64,000 bases of DNA from Siderastrea radians (Eukaryota; Cnidaria; Anthozoa; Scleractinia; Rhizangiidae): positions 68,563,376-68,627,375 of the forward strand of contig OZ024890.1 of NCBI GenBank assembly GCA_964017195.1. Reading direction: 5' to 3'. This document shows, piece after piece, positions 20,876-32,164 of this stretch. The notes beneath the pieces are model-generated. The model was not told the origin of the DNA. It was given only the letters and a program-made list of their open reading frames with translations, and did no database searches. How positions within the stretch are numbered: position 1 is the first letter of the stretch; each line of letters opens with the position of its first letter. The translations under genes and the position numbers were made by a program.

Positions 20876-23805
20876 CTAAAGTAAAAAAAGAGAGCGTCAA
20901 TTTTTGGAACTTTTAGGATAACAGCCAAGATTTCACAAGCAATGATCATCTGACATCTGCTAAATTCTCCTTACAGTATTGTATTAATATATTCATTAAA
21001 CAAGAGGTGAGCAAAACGGAAACGGTCAAATTAGGGAACGTGGTTCATAAATGTACCAGCAACCTCTTAAATTCACCAATGCAAAAAAGAAATCAGCATG
21101 GCAATCATTTAATAAATTTATTAACTTTGGTTTGGATTAAGGAATAAAACGTAATTTGTGGTCTACACTTGTTTTATTTGTGTCTTTCTATTTCGTCTAT
21201 TGAAACAACTGGCTGAGTCTTTTGCCACACGATTGTCATCCATGAGTAACAATACCGATCTTGATGCCAATATTTATAGCTTGATTTGCATCGCATAGAA
21301 AAATCTAATATATATCATTCGAAAATTTAGATTTCCTGTTTGGATTGGTAATAAAGAATGATATGTTGTGCTTTCCACTCGTTTTGTTTGTCAGTGTAGG
21401 CCGGTTTAGTGCCCAGTTGCGTCCGAAACTGAGCAGTTCCTGAGCACTGTATTACTTGTTTTGTTTCTTATATTTATCTCAGCAGCTGATCGACTAAGCT
21501 GTGCCATGCGTCAGTGGCTTGTCATGATCATACTTAACAAGATTGCCAATGTTACTTCAGTGGTTTGCTTGCCTTACTTATATCATTATAAGAAAGCGGT
21601 TTGATAACCCATCCAAACAATGAACCAAAATGGTTTTAAGCAATAAGATTGATCAAAAGAAAAGGGTTGGAGTTAAACGTTTCCTTATCTTTCTTTACGT
21701 TAGTGCCTTTCCTGCAAAGTACTATCAATGAATGTGACATTGCAGATTTTATACCCTTGAGCAACAGTTACACTGATGATTTCAGTGATGAGCTCTGAAT
21801 TCATCAAAAACTGAAGAAACATCGACTTTCTGATCGAGGATTAATTTGAAGATGAGGAGTCTCGTTTGTTTTTAGTAGTTTTAGTGTAATGGGTAGTGTT
21901 TTACTCAAGTGAGACTTTTCTTCAAGTTAACACTAAGAGAAAAGTCAAGATGAAGCTTAGAATGTTCTACGAATACTTAGAATGTTCTAGAACTGTATAG
22001 TACTATGTCATGATGGCTGTGCAACTGGGTCCAAAGCTGGCTTTTTTTTTTATTTGGCCGGATTAATGCTGCCAACCGTGATAATAAACATACGCACTGA
22101 ACATCTCGTTCAATTAAAATCAGTTATGACAAAACCATTGCAAACAAGAGTTCAATACTGATTAAACACCCGTTAAAAATATTTGCAGTAAAACAAAGAT
22201 CTATTTAGAAAAAAGAGTGCTTGCAATTAACACTCCTCGACTATTTCGCTGAACAAGCATTCCACCAATAGACGATGCTGATAACAAACTATTTTGCGTG
22301 GAAATGTAATGTGACTGAGAGTTGAACCACTAGTTTCGTTAGCCTACTGAGGTATAGTGCGCGGTTGCAGCCGAAGTAGCATTTTCTAAGGACTAAGACT
22401 AAGGCTAATAACTTTGTACGTGTCACACTCCGTGGCTTGTCAGTCATATATATTGTCAATATTACTTCAGTGGTTTCAGTTGCTTACTTATATCATTACG
22501 GAAACGGTTTGATCCCCATCAAAACAATGAGCACTAATGCCTTTCAAAGGTATAAAATATCGATTAAGACAAGGATAGAGGAGGTCGTCTGCTGCTATTT
22601 CTTAATGTTAGTGCCCTTCCCTTACAATATGGTCAACGATATGACATAATGCATTTTTATACCCTTAGGCAACAGATTTTCTGATAATTCATAATGAGCT
22701 AAAAAAAATTTAAAAACTGAAGAAACGTTTGAAGATCAATTTGGAGATGATGAGACATGTTTGTTTTTAGAATCTTTTTAGCAGTTTTAGTATTATTCTG
22801 TATAATGCAATACATTGTGTGACTCAGGTGAGACTTCCTGATAAACGTAAGAAAGTTAAGATGAAGCTAAGTTCTAATAATAGTAAGAATATTCTAGTAT
22901 CATATAGCACTACGATATTGTCTGTGTACTGAAGTTCCAAAGGTCGCTTAGATTGTATTTAGAAGATTAATACTGCCAACAGAATGATCATACATAACGG
23001 ACATCTTATTCAGTCAAAATCAGTTATGGCAAAATCAAAGAGTCCAATATAAAATGCCAGCAAAAAATATTGGCAGTTGAATTGCGAAAACCTGATAAGA
23101 AAGAAAGGGTTTCTGCAATTAACACCCCTTAACAAAATAACTATTTCGCTGAACAAGCATCGGCACTGTTAGAAGAAACCGTTAACAAGATATTCTACTT
23201 GGAAAAAAAAGTGAGAACATTAACAATCATTGTCTCGGTGGAAGCCTACACTGAACATGACTAAACTTACGAACAAATGACTGTCAAATAGCATAAACAA
23301 GAGTGATCCATTGGGCTACAGTTTTAGGCAGAACTCTGAAATTCAATTAGATATCCAAAACAAAAAAGCGACAGATGTAAAACCAACCTTGTATTTAGGG
23401 TGTTAGCAATCTGTATTCAAGCTTGAGCAAAAAGTCAACTTATAGTTTAAATTACCGAGGGATGACGCAAAGATTGTATTGTTTAGCTGACTCACTGTAA
23501 TTAAAAATTATCCATAAAAGAATCATGACACTGTGAAAGCATAATTTTCTCCTAAATGGGGGTACAAATTAAGCTTGCTTTATGGAAAGCAGCTTATAAA
23601 TATATTTAATGTTTCCTTCCTGATATCAAGCCTCGCTATATATCGTCTGTCATGTCAGTAACTTTTTCAAAGTGCTATTAGCTTGAAGCATCCTTTAAAA
23701 TGATAAGTTGCAGATGCAGAGAACAAGGATTCACCTAAAACCTGTTATCAAATGACAGACTGTGATACCTTAAACAACTGAAAATACCTGAAGGACCTGC
23801 CTTAC
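20876..23805. other. Region upstream of gene C, possible intron, with a tandem duplication
   Basis: No gene seen on either strand. The main content is a diverged tandem duplication: 21500-22300 and 22420-23205. If gene C has its first exon at 23806-23945, this whole stretch is an intron. Confidence 0.5.
21500..23205. repeat. Diverged tandem duplication T, period about 900 bp
   Basis: Copies 21500-22300 and 22420-23205 are collinear: GTGGCTTGTCA, ATTACTTCAGTGG, CTTACTTATATCATTA, TTAGTGCC.TTCC, TTTATACCCTT and TTTCGCTGAACAAGCAT recur in order. Substitutions and small indels are frequent, so the event is older than the 4764-5277 duplication. Confidence 0.75.
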
Positions 23806-23945
23806 CAGAAGGGGTGGAAGGGTCTCGCAGGCCCAGGCACGCGCAAACTTGATAACTCGGCCTTCAGTTGACGACCGCTCCGATTCACTACATTGCTGCT
23901 GGAAAGGCAGCGCCATTTTCTTTTTGTCATTGTACAGACTTCAAA
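23806..23945 (-). other. Candidate first exon on the minus strand (possibly of gene C)
   Basis: On the minus strand an ATG at about 23931 opens a frame (MTKRKWRC...) in a GC-richer stretch with AAAATGGCGC, a YY1-like motif often near animal promoters. The stretch ends at a good donor, CTTCTG then GTAAGG, with the exon edge at 23806. Gene C is the next minus-strand gene, but joining this frame to its phase-1 exon would create a stop (TG+A), so if linked it must be an untranslated leader. Weak evidence; it may belong to nothing. Confidence 0.22.
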
Positions 23946-25129
23946 AGATGCTGACAGTTTACCAATACACGCACCATTTACTTTAACAGTTGTACCAGTT
24001 AAGCCCAAAAGAAAGAGCCGTGCCGTTTGGGTATTAATAAACAAAATGACGAAATTGGAGTACATAAGTTGATCTAAAGTCAGGCTAAATCAGCTTGTCC
24101 AAAATCTCTGAGGTTCGGCGAAAGCACTCTTTAATAGTTTAGCTTGTTCTTACACCGACTGAGGTCGGGCTCACACGGAATCTCCAGCTGAGTTATCGCC
24201 GGTTTACTTTCAAATAAACTACTAATCCTAGGAAAGACACCTCGAAACGTAGTTACTTTAAAGTTACTTCAAAGTGCTTTGGTAATGTAGCCGTCATCCA
24301 CGACGACGTCGATAAGACATGCACCCGTTAGTTGACGAAGATCATGGCTTCAAATCCCACTGTGGCCAAAGAGTTTTTATTTGTTTCTTGTGGGTGCATG
24401 TCTTCATTATTTTTAAAATTAAGGTTATAGCCTCTTTAGACTATAAAGTGACTCATGGTATTATTGTGATATATTGTGTTGGTGTCGAATTGCGGGGATG
24501 AGACTAATTAGTTGATCTTTTGCCGAAGGTATTTAGGTTGACACTTTCTTATGCACCCTTTTTTTTATAAGAACGCGTGAAATTTGGCTGAGCCTGACGA
24601 TGTTCTTATTTTAGGCAATACATTTCTTAAATTTGGGGGCAATTCTCGGCCTCAACGTTCTTAGAAAAATGGTACTTATAAAGAAAAAAGAGTGTATGTC
24701 GAAATGCCTCCTACAATATCCTGGCATATGCTTTTTTTATATAAGCCCTCTGTTACAAAGCAACGTGTTATGACCTCAGGAGTTTTACGTGTAATGTGAA
24801 CCAACTAGGCCGAGTTCATGAACCTTTAAGTTAAGTGCTGGTAGAATAGCCAATCTCTAAGGGAACAAACTTCATGCGGATTGAGCCCCAGGGTACGGGT
24901 GAGTTTCCATATTTCGTTCTATATCACGTTGTCTTTACTTCCTCTAACATTTAGTATTCCGTTTCAACACATTTTTGAGCACCGGTTGAAAATCGTATTA
25001 CCTGTCAAAAGAGAAGCTGTAAAATAACAAGTTTGCTCAGTCTGTCTTCTGTAAATGGCTGTAGATTGCAATGGATATGTGCACGATTTCAGGGGCCCTC
25101 AACGCTCAACATTTAAGCAAAATACTTGA
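23946..25129. other. Intergenic, nothing recognised
   Basis: A GCTTCAAATCCCAC stretch near 24346 resembles a Pol III B box, but I see no matching A box or cloverleaf. The ORF at 24319-24501 spans this stretch and is not supported as a protein. Confidence 0.45.
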
Positions 25130-26170
25130 AATATCATTTACTGTTTTGCCTACATCGTTTCAGAGCTTTTAAAGGAACATTTGTTTATACTAAGCTAATA
25201 AAAGTGGATCTGCTCGGCTTTTTTAGCTGAAAATTAGGCCGCAGAAAATCTGAGCAAACGGAATCACGCCTATCTCCCGAATTTCCATGCTGCTGATGGC
25301 TTTCCAAAAATGCTAGCTGACCTTATTTTGCAGTCTAAACGCGATATTTGTCTTTCCCAAAACAATAGAAATTAACCAGTCTCCTTGTTACGAAAGTTTG
25401 AGGGGATGTTTCACCAAAGAAAACCCTAGTTTTCACTGCCGAAGTAACCCGAATATCTCAGGCGATTTAGGCCTTCCGAACAGATATTCCGGCCAAACAA
25501 ATCGTTGGTTCGGGGCTTTCTTCCTTCCGCGAAGAGACGTTGAGTTTCTGGATCCTAATCAGAACTAAAGATCTCCCACTTTTGCAGTTGAGCGGCTACA
25601 GAAACGTACAGTAACTTTGTGCTGAAGAAACAAGAGCGCCGGACCAACATCTCATTGGCACTGCATGCAAACCGCCCACGAGGAAAACAAGTCGGTTCAT
25701 CCACTCCCACTTGTCACTTACTTGGGGATGTAGGTTTGCTATACAACCACTGAAATCCGCTAGCTTTTAGTATTGTTCTTTAGAAGCCCTCGGTTTCTGC
25801 GAATGCAAAGCTTAGATTGACAAGCTTTCTTACCGTTATGGAAGCTCAAAGGAATATTTGTGTAAGCTAATACAAGTTGATCTGTTCCGATTCTTTAGCG
25901 GCTGAAAATTTAGGGCAGAAGTATCTTTGAGCAAACGGAATCCTATCTCTAGAATTTCTAAGTTGCTGATAGCTTTCCGAAAATGCTAGATGACATTACT
26001 TTGCACTCTAAACGACATATTTGTCCCTCCGAAAACAACAGGAATCAACTAGTGTCCTTGTTACGACTGAAAGTGTGAGGTAATGTCTCGCCCAACGGAA
26101 AACTCTAGTTCTCATTGCAAGTAATCCGAATATCTCAGGCGATTTACGTCTTCTAAATAGAAACGGTGGG
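25130..26170 (+). repeat. Module Z, one fuller copy and one partial tandem copy
   Basis: The fuller copy (about 25130-25860) is followed by a partial one (about 25850-26165); both contain GAGCAAACGGAATC, TTTCC.AAAATGCTAG and CGAATATCTCAGGCGATTTA. Inverted relatives lie at 7811-8130, and a same-strand relative of the second half lies at 30470-30840. No open frame common to the copies was seen, so this is either an uncatalogued repeat or duplicated regulatory DNA. Confidence 0.75.
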
Positions 26171-29100
26171 GTGCTCCTCAAATCTGGAAATTAGTTGCTC
26201 TCTTTATGGACAAAAGCAGTGACAAATTGGCCGCCGTGTAAGAGATTCAACAGCTGGCATGTCGAGAGTAGCTCTTCCTCAGAGCAACTAATTGGATTCA
26301 CTCTGCCGATGGGCTACTGTTCGAGACGTCAGCTTTTGACTTTCTTTATGGTGGTCAATTTATCTTATCAAGTCAGCTGATAAGTCCAAATTTTTGTGTT
26401 TCACTTCCCCACTGACGTAGCACCACAGTTTCCTTAGAAAGTAACTCCTTTACTCACTAATAAACTACACTGGCATCTAAGTGGAATCGAATTCTAAACT
26501 ACACAATAAATAAATAATGCTGTACAAAGCAAGACCTATTCCAACACTTAAGGGTGTTTCTACCAAGGTTTCTGCGAACACCAGAATAAAAAAGATTTCT
26601 TTCGTCTAGAGACATGATACTTGGCAGTAAGTGTTGTTGTTTTCAGAGTTTATTGTCTTCTCTCTCGTTTATTTTGCGTCTCATGCGTGCTGACAGCGGT
26701 CGGTAATAACAGAAGGAGCCAAATTTTGCCTTTAAAATGTTAATTTATTCATCACAAAGATCTGTAGCGAAATTAAGAAAAATACACATCCTTCTTTAAA
26801 TGTAACCTTTTCTGACGTCCTAGAAGAACATTTCCAGTACCGAGGTTCTAGTTTTTCTGATTTGTTTTCTGTGCGTGACCATTCTTAGCAAAGGTGACGT
26901 GCAGTTATTTGTTTCTTCTGTGAGGCTGGTTTATCACTATTTTGTAAAATGGTATTTGGATCGATTTTTTCCGGTATTACACTTGGATATGTTTTTGTTT
27001 TAATTGTTTAGAAACTCATGCCTCTTGCCATAACACTCCACTTCCTGAAGACACTTTCAAAAGACAAACATTCTTGCCAAGAAGTAAAAATATCATTTTT
27101 TAACCAAAAGCAGTCATGAAAAGTAGATAATGGCCCAAATTGGTTTTAGAATACAGGTGTCTCGTTTTCAGAGGATTTTTAACAAGATTCATTTTTGTTA
27201 GTTTGAATTTTTTAAATTCAGCTACCTGCTACAATGTTGGTGGTCGGCCAGAGCTTACTTAACAATCCATTCTATTTCAGAGAAATACTACTTTGGGGTA
27301 GTCCTTTCGTTTCCTTATGAAGGTCTTCTGAGAATCTGGTGGTTGCGAAGAACCAACCTTTAAAACCTACAGTGTTTTCTCGAATAACGACCGGGGCAGT
27401 TCTTGTAACTACATCCAAATGCCGGAAACTATCTGATTTCAAGGCAAGCGATTGTTCGAGATACAATTGCGAGGGCAATTATTTTTGAAAGGTTTTCTCA
27501 ACAGGAGCAACTATATTTGAAGAAGAACTAAATACATAAGGGAATAAAGACCTTCCAGTATAATAGTTTTTCTGCTTCGCAGAAAAAGTACAGAAAAAAG
27601 TAAAACCTAGTTGGTATCACAATAAACCTTTTAATTGGAGGTCGCCCGTTTCCTTTCATTTGAAGTTCTGGCAGATTCCTTAAATCCCCTTAAAATTAAC
27701 AGGACACAAAATTTAATCCACTTTGGGAGGTTAGCGTACTTTGAGTCCTATTCTGTCCAAAGATAATAGTTGTCTAAGTACAGCTATTAGTTAATTCGCG
27801 TTTGTGTTAGAAAAACATTCCTGTCATTTTTTTCGAACTGGATAAGAGCAAAAAACACACCGCTGTCAATTTATCATCATTATTGTCTTTATTTAATACG
27901 CAAGAATTGGATCTCTGTCTTCGTTTTGGTCTGAGGGCACGTCCTTCATAATTAGGAAACGCGAGGATTCAAACATTTCCTGATTTAATTTTTTTCATTA
28001 AAAAAAACGAGATTATTTCACAAATTTCAAATGTGTGTGAACTTTAAAAAGTTCTATCTTAAGATTCTGAAACGATTTTATCATAACATACATCTGCTGT
28101 TTCCAAATTAAGCGAGGCATTGTATATAAACAAGTTATTTAAACAAAGCAACAAAGGATCCCTACAAAGAGTTTTGTAATACTTTACGTCATTCAACTGT
28201 TAACCTCTGAGAATCGAAACTAATCCCACTGGTTCTCCTTTGCAGGACTTGAAAAACCACGGAAGTTGAAAAGGTAAGATATGAAAACGTTTAATCGCAA
28301 TACCTGAGATAGAACGAGATAAACTACAATATGCTGGTAACAGATCAACCTGTATCAAACTAACTTTCCTGCTAAACGTTAGAAACAAATTTTTGTAAGC
28401 ACCTAAACAATTTTCGCCGCTTGAGTTTGTATTTCCCTGGGGATGATTGTTACACCAAATTTAGTGTTGCATTTTTATTGCGGCCCGCAATAACGTTTGC
28501 ATTCTTACTGCACAAGAAAATTGCCTTCGTAAGATTGGTCGTCTTCACAAATCAACTCAAGCTCGAAATCAGTTCAGAGTTTTTTTGCAGGTATGCATAC
28601 ATGTGATAATTAAGTTTTGTTTGGGATATCCTACCGTAAATCGGCAAATATCAACAAATATCAAAGATATCATTCGTGATATAAGCGTACACTGTAACCG
28701 TTTCTGAGTAACACCAGTTTTCATTATAAACTTGTGCACGCCGAGTTCACTGTCGAAGATTGGGCCCAGCTTTAATTAACTGAAACCGCTTTTTGTCTGC
28801 AAATTCTTTAGTCCTTCAACTTGGAGTATAATTATATAGATGAAGGTTCATTATTATTATTCAGATTCTTATGGAGTGGTTGTAACTTTTGAGCTTCTTA
28901 TGAGGCTTGAAACTCCAAATGATGACTTTTCAAATACCACAGGTGAAGTCATAATTTGGAGTTTCCAGCCTCATAAGCTCAAAAGTTACAACCACTCCAT
29001 AAGAATCTGAATTAAGTACATAAATAATAATGAATGGCTTCCACTCTGTTTCTCAATGTTCTGATTTGTGAGCAATTTTACGAGTGCAATAGTTACAGCC

Positions 29101-30195
29101 ATATAGTGGATTTCACAAGAAGCCAAATTTTCCGATGCATTAGCCCTTGGCCAGAGCCATTTTGCAAGTCCTACTGTTTTCAGCACACTGCTGGGAAAAT
29201 CTCCCTTTAAATTACAGACACTAGCATAAAAAAGCTTATTAAAACGAAAACAATTCAGTGTTTTTATATGTTGCTTGTCTGGTCATCGATCATTCTTCAA
29301 GACACAACAAACAATTCAGAACCAAGCTCCATAAGGCATAGCTATTGAAGCTTGGAGACCACGGTATGAACCAAGGTTGTCGAAATTTACATTTTTTGGT
29401 TGTATACTCCGGTAAAGCGGATTATTAATTCATCAAATTTTTGTGAACATTAATGGCAGCTGTAAGGCATAAAAGATAATCCTCATTTGTAAACGCTCTA
29501 TTTACTTTTGGAATAATCCGTATTTTTGGAAACCCAGTAAGGGTATGAATGCTTTAACAAAGTTTCCGAATATCAATAATCCATAATCTTAAAATGTTTA
29601 ACGTTAAAATAAACTTCCGCTGATTGGCTTCAACGTGAAAATCGATTCATTGAATAATTATGGTGTGAGGAAAACTCATTGTTGTCAGCTACTTTATTGA
29701 CGTTATTTTTAAGAATCTGATTGAACGTAATGTATTGAATTTGAATTACTGCATTTAATTACTTAAGTAACATGCCGGATTTCAGTTTTAGACTTCTCAG
29801 TAATTTTTTGACTAGCACTCTGTTCTTGGTAACCTATTTCGTAAGTCGATCTTTCCCATTTTCCAAGGCTCGTGCCATAAATCACGTTGCAAGCTACTTC
29901 TGACTCAGCTTTGATTCGGTTTGGAAAAAGTCCAAATCATGCCGACCTTGGTGCAATCTGAAAAAAAATAAAAGCTAATTATTTAACTTTTTTCTGAAAA
30001 CGTGAATGAAATACCAAAAGAAGGTGCTGGGCTATAATCAAAATTGTGCTTTTGCACGCTTATGCGAGGTAAAGGAGGACCATGAAGAGAATAAATGCGA
30101 ATTCTCGGTGGAACATGGCCCAATAATGCACTGTTTTAGAAATAAGAGAGGAAAAAGCTTACCAAATGAACATTCTTGCTTCGTAGACATTGAAG
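26171..30195. other. Intergenic, upstream of the RBM24-like gene
   Basis: No supportable gene. One foldback element lies at 28847-29036. Short ORFs (26195-26380, 27272-27478, 28200-28606) mostly begin at non-ATG codons and show no domain or paralogue. The last 200 bases before the gene, including the ORF at 30006-30212, probably form its leader and promoter. Confidence 0.5.
28847..29036. mobile_element. Foldback element, about 190 bp
   Basis: Left arm TCAGATTCTTATGGAGTGGT (28861 on) pairs with ACCACTCCATAAGAATCTGA at 28991-29010. Pairing continues inward through GTTGTAACTTTTGAGCTT and CTCCAAAT to a loop of about 17 bases near 28936, and outward, after a 10-base bulge, through TTCATTATTATT. 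No coding capacity. Confidence 0.88.
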
Positions 30196-32164
30196 ATGAC
30201 AGACGACGATGATACAAAGTTCACTAAATTGTTCGTTGGAGGGATTCCTTACCACACAGAAGATGAAACAATGAAGCAGTACTTTCTGCAGTTTGATGAC
30301 ATTGTAGAAGCTGTGATCATCCGGGAGAGGAACAGTCAGCGATCCAAAGGATACGGATTTGTAAGATATTTTATTTCACTTTTGTAACGCAATTCGTTTA
30401 TCCTGTAGAATGGGAGACTAATGTAGCCGGTGCCAATTAGAATATGAAAACGAGTCTTAATGAAGGCTTTTTCTTACCGCTATGTGAGTTCCGGTCTTTC
30501 TCCTTTTCTGAGAAGAGACGTTGAGCTTCGGGCCCAGGGGAAGAAAAAAGGAACTCCAACTTTTGCAGTAGTGTGTTAAAAGAAAAATCACTGTATAGGA
30601 GCCAAGAGTGCTTGATCAACATTTCATCAGTTCACCACAAATCGACGAGGTGAACGTAACAAACCGTAACGACCAGTTATCAACTACCAGTTGTCACTTT
30701 CTAGAGGACTGTAGTGGTTGCCTTACAACCACTGAATTCCGCTAGCCTCGAGATTTGTTCTCTGGAAGCCCTCGGTTTCTGTGAATGCAAAGCTTAGATT
30801 TGTAAGCTTTCTTACTGTTATATTAAGCTTCCTATCAGCTTAGGTGAACTTTTTGCCGAAAAGATAAAGACACTACTCTGGAGAAAAATAACTTTTGAAA
30901 TCCACCACATCCAATCAAAATGCCAAACGTTGAATTTAAACGGGGAAGATATCATTTATCTGTAGATAGCATTTATCTTTGAAAGCGTTTACCTCTGGAT
31001 AGCATGTTTTTATAAGTTCAGGGTAAACTGAGAGCTGCATAATGACCTAAAAACGCTTATGCATTGCCGGCAACCGGACAATCCATCCTGCTTTGTTGCA
31101 CTGTACAAATAGGTACCGCTTCCAATGAATTAACCTGACAACATTTGGAGGATGAAGTAACCTTTGACGGTTAAGTGTCCCATCCGATAGGATGGGGGAC
31201 CGCTATCCTCTTGGGTACATTTTTTTACGTTGCATCGACGGGAGATAAGATTAGCAATGGCCTGGTTTGTCTCCATGATTCGCCCAATCCACTGCGTCTT
31301 TTGTCAGACCTGTTCTTTTAAATGTAGCATAAAGTTATCTGTTTGTTGTCTCATAAGGTTACCATGGCTACAAAGGAAGGGGCACAAAGAGCCATTGTGA
31401 ACAAGAGGCCAGTGATTGACGGACGGCGTGCCAATGTGGACCTGGCGTACATCGGGGCAAAGCCGAAGACCCCAAAAGAAGCCCCTCAGCAAGATGGCAC
31501 AGTCAGTCCAAAATGCTCCAGTGTGCCCTCCTCTCCGACGATTTCTGAACAGAGCTTCCACTCAGAGAGTGGGACAGAATGGGTTGCTGAGAAACAATAC
31601 ACTTCCTCAAGTTTTCATGGAAACGTCATGTACGGCTCAGTCCATCCAGCTCATGCAACATCGCCTCACGCCATGATGATGTCACCACTTGATGTGAAGC
31701 CTACGACTGTCAGCAGTATGCAAACCGTCAGCCCTAATCTGCCTCCAATGAGCACCATGGATTGCTACCAAAGAAACACCCAGTCTTATTCATCACCAGG
31801 CTGCAGCGCGATCTCAGTTGGCCCAAAATACCTGGACCATCAAAGAGCTGTCAATCTGGTGACCTATCTGCCCCATGGTTTTCCTGTGACAGCTACATCC
31901 GAAAGCCTTGCTCCCAATGCCGTACAATGTCAACCAGTGTTTACCCAATCTCCTCCTCATTCAACAAAGTCGATACCCAGTCCAGCGTACGTCTACGCTG
32001 TGCCTGTGTGGTACGTGGATCAAGGGAGGGTGTCCTGTGGTCAGATCAGCTTGGATCCCAACTATTTTCAAGCGCCTTTGACAACAGCTGGGATGAACGG
32101 AAACATCAACTGTGGCTTCCAAGCCAGTGGCAAACTGTACACTATGCCCGTCACTTACTGTTAA
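30196..32164 (+). CDS. RBM24/RBM38-like RNA-binding protein (two exons: 30196-30360, 31358-32164)
   Basis: One N-terminal RNA-recognition motif. RNP2 is LFVGGI (12-17) and RNP1 KGYGFVTM (51-58). GGIPYHT, the GRRANVDLAYIGAKP stretch at the end of the RRM and the overall spacing place it with vertebrate RBM24/RBM38 and nematode SUP-12, which bind GU-rich RNA and act in splicing, mRNA stability and translation. Exon 1 is 55 codons from ATG 30196; donor GTAAGA at 30361, acceptor ...GTCTCATAAG ending at 31357, phase 0, splitting RNP1 between Phe55 and Val56. Exon 2 encodes 268 residues, 323 in total, against roughly 240 for the human proteins. The extra length is a Ser/Pro/His/Tyr-rich, low-complexity tail ending YTMPVTYC. 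The frame at 30190 begins with TTG, so the ATG at 30196 is preferred. Family assignment is confident; the choice between RBM24 and RBM38 is not made because the gene may predate their split. Confidence 0.94.
30470..30840 (+). repeat. Part of module Z inside the RBM24-like intron
   Basis: Matches the second half of the Z copy at about 25510-25850: AGAGACGTTGAG, CAACTTTTGCAGT-like, ACAACCACTGAA.TCCGCTAGC, GAAGCCCTCGGTTTCTG and GAATGCAAAGCTTAGATT recur in order. It occupies a third of the 997-bp intron (30361-31357). Confidence 0.75.

Noticed and set aside
24319..24360. Possible tRNA or SINE from a B-box-like GCTTCAAATCCCAC
   Set aside because: No A box at the right distance and no cloverleaf.
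27272..27478. 68-codon minus-strand ORF with balanced composition
   Set aside because: TTG start, no acceptor or donor, no similarity to the family genes.
30006..30212. 68-codon ORF just before the RBM24-like gene
   Set aside because: Overlaps the start of the RRM exon in another frame; more likely leader sequence than a protein.
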